A DNA stretch of 64,000 nt from Thermoclostridium sp036562185 (GTDB lineage Bacteria; Bacillota; Clostridia; DSM-8532): the NCBI GenBank assembly GCA_036562185.1, contig DATCKN010000036.1, positions 81,873-145,872 on the forward strand, written 5' to 3'. Below are positions 25,104-33,482 of this stretch, piece by piece (the stretch's first letter is position 1; each line of letters begins with the position of its first letter). The translations under genes and the position numbers were made by a program. The notes beneath the pieces are model-generated. The model was not told where the DNA came from and made no database searches. It worked only from the letters and a program-made list of their open reading frames with translations.

Positions 25104-26276
25104 ATGCAGCTTACAACTTTGTTTTATCTGTCCCTGATATTATTATCAGGGTTAATTTTCGGACGCGCAGTAAAGCACTTAAAACTGCCGAATGTTACCG
25201 GATATCTTCTTGCAGGACTGATTTTAGGACCTTATTGTCTTAAAATATTTTCGCAGGAGATGGTTACTGGTTTTGAACTTATATCAGAAATGGCGCTGGC
25301 TTTCATCGCGTTTTCCATTGGAGCGGAGTTCAAGATTTCGTACCTTAAAAAGGTAGGAAGTATGTCGGTGATTATCGCAACTGTTGCAGCAGTGCTCGCA
25401 TCAGTATTCGTAACATTGTCACTGGTTTTAATAGGGGTTGATTTTGAAATTGCTTTGTTGTTAGGAGCAATCGCTTCAGCTACTGCGCCGGCGGCCACAG
25501 TTATGGTTGTTAAGCAATATAACGCCAAAGGGCCCGTTTCAGAAATGCTTTTAAGTGTGGTTGCAATAGATGATGCAGTTGCCTTGATTCTGTTCGGGCT
25601 TTCAATGGCCGTTGTTAATTCGATGAACAGCCCGGGGCAAACATCACTCGCCATGTCCATTATTATGCCCGTTATTGAGATAATAGGATCGCTGGTTTTA
25701 GGTTTCATACTGGGGATATTGTTCAGGATTCCACTTAAGTATTTTAAGAAGGATTCAAACCGTTTAATAATAATATCAGGTTTTGTCCTTCTTGCATCAT
25801 CACTTGCAAGTATGCTGAATTTGTCACCACTGCTGCTGTGTATGAGCATGGGAGCTATGGTTGCTAATATAATCGAGTCACCAATGTCCATCTTTAACCT
25901 GGTAGATGGGTTTACCCCTCCTTTATACCTGATGTTCTTTGTTGTATCCGGAGCCGAATTGGATATTACAATTTTGCCTAAAGTAGGGCTTATAGGCATC
26001 TTATATATTATCTCAAGGTTTTTCGGTAAAGTATTAGGAGCTTCTGTCGGAGCCATAGTCACCAAGGCACCCGAAACAGTGAAAAAATACCTTGGGTTCA
26101 CATTAATTCCTCAAGCCGGTGTTGCAATTGGTCTTTCGCTGCTCGCATCCCAAAAATTGCCTGGGTATGCTGCAACAATCCGTGCAGTTGTTCTTTCTGC
26201 CACATTTATATATGAACTGACCGGGCCTGTTTTAACAAAAATTTCGCTGAAGAAAGCCGGAGAAATCACCGAATAG
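25104..26276 (+). CDS. CPA2-type cation/proton antiporter (Kef/NapA family)
   Basis: A 390-residue membrane protein with about 12 hydrophobic segments. Family features include HLKLPNVTGYLLAGLILGPY near the N-terminus, SATAPAATVMVVKQY, and VVAIDDAVALILFG, which holds the paired aspartates thought to carry the ion (ion-binding DD). It exchanges Na+ or K+ for H+ to control pH or salt. No TrkA-N/C regulatory domain is attached, which fits a separate regulator: the PII-like gene 3 bases upstream. Confidence 0.92.
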   Translation: MQLTTLFYLSLILLSGLIFGRAVKHLKLPNVTGYLLAGLILGPYCLKIFSQEMVTGFELISEMALAFIAFSIGAEFKISYLKKVGSMSVIIATVAAVLASVFVTLSLVLIGVDFEIALLLGAIASATAPAATVMVVKQYNAKGPVSEMLLSVVAIDDAVALILFGLSMAVVNSMNSPGQTSLAMSIIMPVIEIIGSLVLGFILGILFRIPLKYFKKDSNRLIIISGFVLLASSLASMLNLSPLLLCMSMGAMVANIIESPMSIFNLVDGFTPPLYLMFFVVSGAELDITILPKVGLIGILYIISRFFGKVLGASVGAIVTKAPETVKKYLGFTLIPQAGVAIGLSLLASQKLPGYAATIRAVVLSATFIYELTGPVLTKISLKKAGEITE

Positions 26277-26306
26277 TTTAAACATTATCAGGACACAATA
26301 CAAGTG

Positions 26307-26364
26307 TAACGAAGCCAAAAGTTATGACAAACCAAACTTTTAGCTTCGTTATACATGCTTTTTT
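26307..26364 (+). terminator. Long hairpin after antiporter gene
   Basis: Seventeen-base arms (26307-26323 and 26335-26351) with one mismatch; six T residues follow a few bases later (26359-26364). Confidence 0.7.
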
Positions 26365-26415
26365 GCCGGCAAAAGTCAGTTTTAACCAAAAATCGGCGCA
26401 GAAAAGAGGGATATT

Positions 26416-26649
26416 GTGTACAACGGGTATAATCCGGATAATGCCACTAACTCAGACAGAGCTGATGCAAGAGATTTGCTGAAAGGCAAAAGATTCAAAA
26501 TTGACAAATCGGTCAGGAATAATTTAAGCAACAAAAGTATTCATTTAACTGAGATCAGCAACGAGTTTCAAACGTGGGATAATTCAAGGAAAAGCAGGGG
26601 TGTGGAAAATCTGTCGTTTCAGGAATGGACCGAAAAATATCATCAGTAA
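26416..26649 (+). CDS. Small hypothetical protein
   Basis: I do not recognise this 77-residue, charged, soluble protein. A GTG start lies 5 bases after an AGAGGG site and a good terminator follows at 26662, so it is probably a real one-gene unit. The middle holds LTEISNEFQTW; TEISNEF resembles sites cut by the spore protease GPR, and C-terminal SFQEWTEKYH is aromatic. There is no signal peptide or membrane segment. Confidence 0.6.
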   Translation: MYNGYNPDNATNSDRADARDLLKGKRFKIDKSVRNNLSNKSIHLTEISNEFQTWDNSRKSRGVENLSFQEWTEKYHQ

Positions 26650-26661
26650 TCATGTGAGTTC

Positions 26662-26696
26662 AAATGGCAAGGAACATTGACCTTGCCATTTTGTTA
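26662..26696 (+). terminator. Intrinsic terminator after small gene
   Basis: AAATGGCAAGG (26662-26672) and CCTTGCCATTT (26681-26691) form an exact 11-bp stem, then TTGTT. Confidence 0.88.
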
Positions 26697-26766
26697 TGCC
26701 GATTCTTTTCAATACACACTTTTTATGATAGGATTACTTCAGATAAGTAAATGAAGGGAACTTGTA

Positions 26767-27339
26767 ATGAAAGACCAGAATATCTACGAAAGTTTTATTA
26801 AAGCGTGCCAAAACTGTACAAGATGTGAGCTTGCCAAAACAAGGACAAATGTTGTTATTGGCAGGGGCAATAATCTTAATGCCCCGGTAATGCTTGTCGG
26901 CGAAGGTCCGGGCGAGCAGGAGGATCTTACCGGCCTGGCGTTTGTCGGAAGGGCGGGAAAGCTACTTGATCATTTGCTTAATGCATTAATGTTCAAGCCT
27001 GAAGATTATTACATATGCAACATTGTTAAATGCCGTCCGCCAAACAACAGGGAACCAACCAGGGAAGAGGCTGAAGCGTGCCTGCCTTATCTCAGGTTCC
27101 AGGTAAAGTACATAAAACCTAAAATAATAGTTTGCCTTGGAGCCACTGCGCTAAAATACCTGGTCAGTGAAGATGCCCGCATTACAAAAGTACGGGGAAC
27201 CTGGATTGAGAGGCCCGGTTTTTTCAGAATCATGCCCACCTACCACCCTGCCGCTGTATTAAGGGATCCGGGAAAAAAGGAAGAACTTTTCCAGGATATG
27301 AAAAAAGTGAGGGAATACCTTAAAGCAATTTCAGTGTAA
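26767..27339 (+). CDS. Uracil-DNA glycosylase, family 4 (iron-sulfur type)
   Basis: It removes uracil from DNA. The 190-residue protein has the 4Fe-4S cysteines (CQNCTRCELAKTR near residues 14-26; CNIVKCRPPNNREPT and EAEACLPYL mid-protein), the active-site block MLVGEGPGEQEDLTGLAFVG and the C-terminal IMPTYHPAAVLRDP. Family-4 enzymes were first known from thermophiles but are common in clostridia. It is a single gene with its own start (ATG after AAGGGAAC). Confidence 0.95.
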   Translation: MKDQNIYESFIKACQNCTRCELAKTRTNVVIGRGNNLNAPVMLVGEGPGEQEDLTGLAFVGRAGKLLDHLLNALMFKPEDYYICNIVKCRPPNNREPTREEAEACLPYLRFQVKYIKPKIIVCLGATALKYLVSEDARITKVRGTWIERPGFFRIMPTYHPAAVLRDPGKKEELFQDMKKVREYLKAISV

Positions 27340-27429
27340 AAATGGCCTTAAGTATTACAAATGCGAAGCGCCTTTTGCAGGGTTTAAGCGATTGGAGTCA
27401 TTACACCATAATTTTTGTTGCGAGTAATA

Positions 27430-27461
27430 AACGGACAGTATTTCTGGTTAAACTGTCCGTT
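27430..27461. terminator. Bidirectional-type hairpin between convergent genes
   Basis: AACGGACAGT (27430-27439) and ACTGTCCGTT (27452-27461) form a perfect 10-bp stem between the UDG and SGNH hydrolase genes, which converge here. Confidence 0.7.
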
Positions 27462-27524
27462 AAAATCTGAAAAATTCCGGTCAAAAGATTTATAAGCCGC
27501 TTTTTGATACAAAAACATATGGAA

Positions 27525-28544
27525 TCAATAATATTGTGAAAGAAGCTTTGACGCAAGAGGATAGATGGTTTCTGCCATACGCATAAAACCAAGGGCATTC
27601 GGGTGGCAACCGTCAATTGTACACTCGCTTCTTCCGGTGTTACCGAAAAATTGCATTCCGTCAATAAAATAAACATTGTTGTCCCCTGCGTTTCGTGCAT
27701 TTATATATGTACGATAAATTATATTCCGTCGTTCAATGCTGTCCGCCGGGTCTCTGTCAAAATCAGGTCTGGTCATCATAATTATCGGAATATCTTTATG
27801 TGCTTCCCTGACTACTTTGAAAAAGGGTTCATGTGTATTGAGCAGGTGCCCGGGAGTGGGGGCATTGTGGTCATAATCGTATACAAAAAGCGAAATATTC
27901 TTATGACTTGCAATATATTCTGCAAATTCCAGCTCACCTTTCGCCCCGCCTGAAAAACCATAGTTAAAGTAATCGGCATCAAGCCATCTTGAAAGTATGC
28001 TGGTATATGCTGTTCCGGGTCTGGGTGCACATCCCCCCTCAGTAATGGACGAACCATAGTATATGATGGGTTTGCTGATTTTATATTCAACGGGTTCATA
28101 AATGTTTGCACCGTCTTCTATACCTATTTCAAGAGAGGCAAGCTGTTCATTGCGAGGTAAATTTATAGTAACCATTTCGGCCTTCGCATCTTTTACAAAC
28201 CGGGATTCAACGACTTTACTGCACTCATCGTAATTTGCCGGTGCCACATATCCTGCAAACCGGGATTCCATACCAATACCATAGTATACATCGGCCCCCG
28301 CTGAACCAGGCAGGCAAATGCCCCTGTCAACATTAAGGGTTTTCAGTTCCATTCGAATTGTTATCGCAGGAGAGTCTGTAATAAATCTGACTCTGCCGCC
28401 AATACTGCGTTTACCTGCATCCTTATACTGGGGCATTTTTTCCATAATATCGGGAGTAAGGCGCCAGAAATACCCTTTATCAGGGTCAATTACATTAAGT
28501 CCGTATAACCGTATTGGTGAGCCGGTACATTTATAAAATTTCAT
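27525..28544 (-). CDS. SGNH/GDSL-family hydrolase (esterase-like)
   Basis: A 339-residue two-domain protein: an N-terminal beta-sandwich (about residues 1-160) and a C-terminal SGNH domain. Motifs: IIYYGSSITEGG (block I serine), NYGFSGGAKG (block II Gly), and TIDGCHPNALGFMRMA with the catalytic Asp-x-x-His. This layout is found in carbohydrate esterases of plant-polymer degraders. It has no signal peptide, so the substrate is likely an intracellular oligosaccharide, but this is not proven. The frame reaches upstream to 28601, but ATG 28544 follows AGAGGTG. Confidence 0.85.
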   Translation of the reverse strand: MKFYKCTGSPIRLYGLNVIDPDKGYFWRLTPDIMEKMPQYKDAGKRSIGGRVRFITDSPAITIRMELKTLNVDRGICLPGSAGADVYYGIGMESRFAGYVAPANYDECSKVVESRFVKDAKAEMVTINLPRNEQLASLEIGIEDGANIYEPVEYKISKPIIYYGSSITEGGCAPRPGTAYTSILSRWLDADYFNYGFSGGAKGELEFAEYIASHKNISLFVYDYDHNAPTPGHLLNTHEPFFKVVREAHKDIPIIMMTRPDFDRDPADSIERRNIIYRTYINARNAGDNNVYFIDGMQFFGNTGRSECTIDGCHPNALGFMRMAETIYPLASKLLSQYY

Positions 28545-28689
28545 AATACACCTCTGCTTTGTAAAATCTGCATTATGCCTATATATTAGCACTAAATGCA
28601 TTTTATCGCAATAATTTGATTTCCATTCGCGAGGTTAAGTTATGGAAGATATTATCATATAATTAATTATTCGAAGGAAAGGAGTATAA

Positions 28690-29838
28690 ATGATGATTTA
28701 TCTGGATAATGCGGCTACTTCCTGGCCTAAGCCCCCACAGGTAATACAGGCAATAATGGATGTTTTAAAAAGAGGTTGTGCCAATCCCGGCAGGTCTGCA
28801 CATACAATGGCACGCCAGACAGAAGATGCGGTACTTAACGCACGGGAAGTTGTAGCCAGGTTTTTCAATATAGGCGATCCGATGAGAGTTGCTTTTATGC
28901 CGAATACTACATATGCTCTGAATACAGCCATTTACGGAGTTGTAACCAAAGGCTCGACTGTAGTCACAACGGCAATGGAGCATAATTCGGTGTTGCGCCC
29001 GTTAAAAACACTGGAAAATGAGGGGATTATAAACCTGGAGATAATAGAACCCGACAAATACGGAAAGATTACAGTTCAAAACATTAAAAAGACTCTAAGA
29101 AAAGGGATTGATCTTTTTTGCATGACACTTTCGTCAAATGTAACAGGGGCCATAATGCCTGTTGCAGAAGCCGGGAAAATATGCCGGGCATATGGAATTG
29201 TATTTTTGCTTGACGCCGCACAGGGAGCGGGAGATATACCAATAGATGTTGAAAAAATGAACATTGACATGTTGGCTTTCCCTGGCCATAAGGGGCTTTT
29301 TGGACCCCAGGGAACAGCGGGTTTATTTGTGAGAGAGGGAATAAACATTAAACCATTGGTACAAGGCGGTACAGGAAGTTTTTCGGATCGGCTTGTACAG
29401 CCCGAAATTTTTCCTGACATTCTTGAAAGCGGCACTCTGAATGTACCGGGGATTGTTGGTCTCGGAAAAGGAGTTTCATTTATCAATGATACAGGTATGG
29501 AAAATATACATCTGCATAAAAAGCGTCTTCTGGAAATGCTTTTTGAAGGTCTCACAAAAGAAAGCAACATCACGATATATTCTCCGCCTCCTGACCAAAA
29601 TTCAGGGATTCTTGCGTTTTCTGTGAATGATATGGATTCGTCCGAGGTCAGTTATTTACTGGATCGAAAATTTGGGATTTGCACAAGAAGCGGATATCAC
29701 TGTGCGCCTTTATCTCATTTAGCCTTGGGAACAGCCGACAAGGGGCTGGTCAGAATAAGTCCCGGTTATTTCAATGATGAGACCGAAATTGAGCTGACGA
29801 TAAAAGCCATTCAAAGCATTGCAAGGAAAATACATTAG
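28690..29838 (+). CDS. Cysteine desulfurase-like class V aminotransferase
   Basis: A PLP enzyme of 382 residues. It opens with MIYLDNAATSWPKPPQVIQA; the PLP lysine lies in LAFPGHKGLFGPQGTAGL (about residue 200); the catalytic-cysteine loop reads CTRSGYHCAPLSH near residue 335. It belongs to the SufS-related subgroup seen alone in clostridia, possibly supplying sulfur for selenium or cofactor use. No suf or isc partner is near. ATG follows GAAAGGAG (tandem ATG at 28690 and 28693). Confidence 0.9.
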   Translation: MMIYLDNAATSWPKPPQVIQAIMDVLKRGCANPGRSAHTMARQTEDAVLNAREVVARFFNIGDPMRVAFMPNTTYALNTAIYGVVTKGSTVVTTAMEHNSVLRPLKTLENEGIINLEIIEPDKYGKITVQNIKKTLRKGIDLFCMTLSSNVTGAIMPVAEAGKICRAYGIVFLLDAAQGAGDIPIDVEKMNIDMLAFPGHKGLFGPQGTAGLFVREGINIKPLVQGGTGSFSDRLVQPEIFPDILESGTLNVPGIVGLGKGVSFINDTGMENIHLHKKRLLEMLFEGLTKESNITIYSPPPDQNSGILAFSVNDMDSSEVSYLLDRKFGICTRSGYHCAPLSHLALGTADKGLVRISPGYFNDETEIELTIKAIQSIARKIH

Positions 29839-29850
29839 GGAAGGGATGGT

Positions 29851-30675
29851 TTATATATCAAAAACAGTAACTTCGGGAACAGAGAAGAAACGTAAAGGAA
29901 ACAATACTGTTCCAAGCCCTCTGCTTATATACATCAAGTTCCCCCGTATTGTTACAAAACCCTTGATATGCCCCATCCTGCTCAGTTTGTCCTTGCGGAG
30001 CAGCAAGTATTCAAGCTTGAACGGCATCCAAATCTGGCCGCCGTGAAAATGGCCTGTCACAAGCAAATCCACACTGTTTTCGGGAATATACAGCGAAACA
30101 TCCGGGTTATGCGAGATGGCAATTATAATATCATATTTGTCCCTCAATCCGGCGAATATATCATTATCGGCCGGCTTTCCTGCTTTAATATCGTCAATAC
30201 CCAATAACGCAACTTTTTTTGCATTTCCTGAAGAAGCGTCCTTTTCTGCATTTAAAGAAACCTGTTTATTTATCAACAGCTGTATATTCAGCTCTTTCAT
30301 TGTTTTATCAAATTCATCCTTAAATGAAGGATTCCGCCTGAAGCATTTGTGTTCATGATTTCCATACACCAAAAATACCGGTACTTTAGTATCAAGGCCT
30401 TTGAACCATTTAATAAACTTCTCCAGGTTCTTTGGCGTTTCAATCAAATCACCGCTGATTAATATATAATCGGGATTTGATTTTTTTATGGTTTTCCTTA
30501 AGCGGGCAGAAGATATGAGCAACAGATTGATATGAATGTCTGTAAGATGCAACAACCTGACCCCCGCACCATAATCAAGGCTATAATATCTTGTCTTGTA
30601 CACCGCAGCCTGAATAATCATGTAAACAACTAAAATTAAGAGAATCAAAGGTGTGATTACATACCATCTGAGCAT
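29851..30675 (-). CDS. Membrane-anchored metallophosphoesterase (YkuE-like)
   Basis: The 274-residue protein begins with one membrane segment (about residues 4-24, LILLILVVYMIIQAAVY) and then the phosphoesterase domain: LLHLTDIHINL, ISGDLIETPKN, VYGNHEHKCF, AISHNPDVSLY and VTGHFHGGQIWMPF. YkuE-type enzymes face the outside of the membrane; some hydrolyse UDP-sugar lipids. Its stop lies 12 bases from that of the convergent aminotransferase gene. Confidence 0.9.
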   Translation of the reverse strand: MLRWYVITPLILLILVVYMIIQAAVYKTRYYSLDYGAGVRLLHLTDIHINLLLISSARLRKTIKKSNPDYILISGDLIETPKNLEKFIKWFKGLDTKVPVFLVYGNHEHKCFRRNPSFKDEFDKTMKELNIQLLINKQVSLNAEKDASSGNAKKVALLGIDDIKAGKPADNDIFAGLRDKYDIIIAISHNPDVSLYIPENSVDLLVTGHFHGGQIWMPFKLEYLLLRKDKLSRMGHIKGFVTIRGNLMYISRGLGTVLFPLRFFSVPEVTVFDI

Positions 30676-30793
30676 TAATACTTTCCTTTCGATGCATAAT
30701 TTTATCCCTGGCGCCTTTCGTTGTTTATTTTATCAGATAAATGATAATATATGAATAGTATTGTTTTAATCCAAAGCAACAGGGGGTAAGATA

Positions 30794-31978
30794 ATGAAAA
30801 GGTTTATTGTTATAGTGCTGGACAGCGCCGGGATAGGAGAACTGCCCGACAGCTCGTCTTATGGAGATGAAGGCAGCAACACCATCGGGCATATTTCACA
30901 GCTTGTAAAGGATTTTTCGCTTCCAAACCTCGAAAGGCTTGGACTTGCACATATAGACGGCTTTAAGGAAACATACCGTACAACAACCGATTTAAAGAAT
31001 ATAAGCTTTACAGGTTCATATGGCAGAATGGCTGAAAAATCCGCCGGAAAGGATACTACCACAGGACATTGGGAAATAGCAGGAATTATACTGAATAAAC
31101 CTTTTCCGCTTTTTCCGGACGGTTTTCCCGATGAACTTGTCAAAGAGTTTGAAAAGAGAATAGGCCGTAAAATCCTGGGCAACAAACCTGCTTCAGGGAC
31201 TGTAATAATACAGGAGCTGGGGGATGAACATGTAAAAACGGGTTTTCCGATTGTATATACTTCGGCAGACAGTGTATTCCAGATTGCGGCTCATGAAGAT
31301 GTCATTCCGATTGAAGAACAATACAGGATATGCCGGATTGCCCGTGATATGCTGACCGGGGATTACGGTGTCGGAAGGGTTATCGCCAGGCCTTTTACAG
31401 GCAGGTCGGGGAATTATACCAGGACCGACCGGAGAAGGGATTTCTCCATTGAGCCTTCGGACAAAACAATATTGAACTATCTTCAGGAAAATGGATATGA
31501 GGTCCGGGCTGTTGGCAAAATAGAAGATATATTCGCAAACTCTGGAGTGACAAAATCAGTTCATACCCATTCAAACCAGGATGGGATAGACAAAACCATT
31601 GAATGGATTAAGGAAGAATATGAAGGCATGCTGTTTACAAACCTTGTGGATTTCGACATGCTTTATGGGCACAGGAATAATGTGGAAGGATATGCAAAGG
31701 CATTGATGGAGTTTGACAGAAGGCTTCCTGAAATAACGGAGCAGCTCAGGGACGATGACATATTGCTGATTACCGCTGATCACGGCTGTGATCCGTCAAC
31801 ACCCAGTACCGATCATTCAAGAGAGTATGTACCTCTCCTGATAACGGGAAATAAAGTTAAAAAGGGAGTAAATCTCAAAACCAGAAATACTTATGCAGAC
31901 GTGGCAAAAACAATAGCAGATTATTTCGGACTGGAAAACCGGCTTTGCGGCGAGAGTTTTCTGAACCTTATAATCTAA
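30794..31978 (+). CDS. deoB: Phosphopentomutase
   Basis: It interconverts (deoxy)ribose-1-phosphate and -5-phosphate in nucleoside salvage. The 394 residues show the alkaline-phosphatase-like start IVLDSAGIGELPDSSSYGDE, the phospho-acceptor threonine in GKDTTTGHWEIAG, NLVDFDMLYGHRNNVEGYA and TADHGCDPSTPSTDHSREYV for two Mn ions. It starts after GGGGG and is followed by pdp, whose product it processes. Confidence 0.97.
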   Translation: MKRFIVIVLDSAGIGELPDSSSYGDEGSNTIGHISQLVKDFSLPNLERLGLAHIDGFKETYRTTTDLKNISFTGSYGRMAEKSAGKDTTTGHWEIAGIILNKPFPLFPDGFPDELVKEFEKRIGRKILGNKPASGTVIIQELGDEHVKTGFPIVYTSADSVFQIAAHEDVIPIEEQYRICRIARDMLTGDYGVGRVIARPFTGRSGNYTRTDRRRDFSIEPSDKTILNYLQENGYEVRAVGKIEDIFANSGVTKSVHTHSNQDGIDKTIEWIKEEYEGMLFTNLVDFDMLYGHRNNVEGYAKALMEFDRRLPEITEQLRDDDILLITADHGCDPSTPSTDHSREYVPLLITGNKVKKGVNLKTRNTYADVAKTIADYFGLENRLCGESFLNLII

Positions 31979-32030
31979 CGGGGATCAGGAAAGACTCCCT
32001 CACTTTGATTTTTCAACGGGTATAATAACA

Positions 32031-32047
32031 CCGGGCGGCTTGCCCGG
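32031..32047. other. Small GC hairpin between deoB and pdp
   Basis: CCGGGC and GCCCGG (32031-32036, 32042-32047) form a 6-bp stem with a 5-base loop, without a T-run. It may affect mRNA processing between the two genes rather than end transcription. Confidence 0.4.
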
Positions 32048-32089
32048 ATCATCCGGCAATGATTTAATAATACCGAAAGGAGTATTGGT

Positions 32090-33391
32090 ATGTTTGCACT
32101 GGACTTGATTATTAAAAAGCGAAACGGAATGAAACTGACCAGGGAAGAAATCAATTTTTTCGTAGATGGGTATACAAAAGGTGAGATTCCTGATTACCAG
32201 GCTTCTGCATTTTTGATGGCTGTTTTTTTCAACGGAATGGATACTGACGAAACCCTCTGGCTAACGGAAGCAATGCTGCATTCAGGCGATATTGTTGATC
32301 TCTCGTGTATACCAGGTATTAAAGTGGACAAACACAGTACAGGCGGCGTTGGAGACAAAACCACTCTTGTCATCGCACCGATTGTCGCTTCATGTGGTGT
32401 TCCCGTGGCAAAAATGTCGGGGAGAGGTTTGGGACATACGGGCGGAACAATTGATAAGCTTGAATCCATACCAGGGTTTCGTACAAGCCTTTCACGGGAA
32501 GAGTTTGTTACAAATGTAAAAGAAATAGGCATTGCAGTTGCCGGGCAGACCGAAAATCTTGTACCCGCCGACAAAAAAATGTATGCATTGAGGGATGTAA
32601 CGGGTACAGTGGAAAATTTATCGCTGATAGCTGCCAGCATAATGAGCAAAAAACTTGCATCGGGTTCTGATGCAATAGTCCTTGATGTAAAAGTGGGAAG
32701 CGGGGCTTTTATGAAAACAATTGGCGAGGCCGAAAAACTCGCCAGGCTTATGGTGGATATAGGCCGTGGTGCCGGCAGGAAAACAGTGGCACTTATAACC
32801 GATATGGACAGGCCTCTGGGCAACAATATAGGAAATGCCCTTGAAGTAAGTGAAGCTGTTGACATACTGAACGGCAAAGGGCCTGATGACCTGAGAGAAG
32901 TTTGCCTGGAACTTGCTGCAAATATGTTGTTTGTTGCAGGAAAGGGTGATATTGAGTCTTGCCGCAGGCTTGCAGCAGGGGCAATAGAAAAACGCACCGC
33001 ATTGAAAAAGTTAGTTGAAATGGTAATAAGGCAGGGTGGTGATCCAAAGGCCATAGAAGATACTGCTGAATTACCGAAAGCAAGATTTAAGGCCGAATGG
33101 AAAGCTGAAACAGCCGGATACATTGAAAAAATGCATGCCGAAAAACTTGGATATGCATCACTTATATTGGGCGCAGGAAGAAAAAACAAGGATGATGTCA
33201 TAGATCATTCAGCCGGTATTGAACTTGTCAAAAAACCTTCAGATAAAGTTGAACGGGGTGAAACGCTTGCTTTTCTGCATACTTCAGATGAAAACAGGAT
33301 ACCTGAGGCCCTTTCTGTTTTGGAAACTGCAGTCAGTATCAGTTCAATCCCTGTTCAGGCCCAGCCTTTGATTTTGGGAAGAATTGAATAA
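32090..33391 (+). CDS. pdp: Pyrimidine-nucleoside phosphorylase
   Basis: It splits uridine, thymidine and deoxyuridine with phosphate to the base and pentose-1-phosphate. The 433 residues carry the signature KVDKHSTGGVGDKTTLVIAP (phosphate binding) and MSGRGLGHTGGTIDKLESIP, plus the C-terminal alpha/beta domain. Placed after deoB, the two form a nucleoside catabolic pair; the following dacF may be cotranscribed, 91 bases downstream. ATG after GAAAGGAG. Confidence 0.96.
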   Translation: MFALDLIIKKRNGMKLTREEINFFVDGYTKGEIPDYQASAFLMAVFFNGMDTDETLWLTEAMLHSGDIVDLSCIPGIKVDKHSTGGVGDKTTLVIAPIVASCGVPVAKMSGRGLGHTGGTIDKLESIPGFRTSLSREEFVTNVKEIGIAVAGQTENLVPADKKMYALRDVTGTVENLSLIAASIMSKKLASGSDAIVLDVKVGSGAFMKTIGEAEKLARLMVDIGRGAGRKTVALITDMDRPLGNNIGNALEVSEAVDILNGKGPDDLREVCLELAANMLFVAGKGDIESCRRLAAGAIEKRTALKKLVEMVIRQGGDPKAIEDTAELPKARFKAEWKAETAGYIEKMHAEKLGYASLILGAGRKNKDDVIDHSAGIELVKKPSDKVERGETLAFLHTSDENRIPEALSVLETAVSISSIPVQAQPLILGRIE

Positions 33392-33482
33392 CAGTGCGTG
33401 CAAAATAAAATAAGCCTGAATAAACCCATATAGGCCATGCATACATTTATTATGGGACTAAAATTACAGGAGTTGTCCGGAT

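Noticed and set aside
25232..26101. 289-codon reverse-strand open frame
   Set aside because: It lies wholly opposite the antiporter gene, has no ribosome binding site and a Ser/Thr/Ile-rich antisense composition.
32194..33201. 335-codon reverse-strand open frame
   Set aside because: It is an antisense shadow of the nucleoside phosphorylase gene with no family features.
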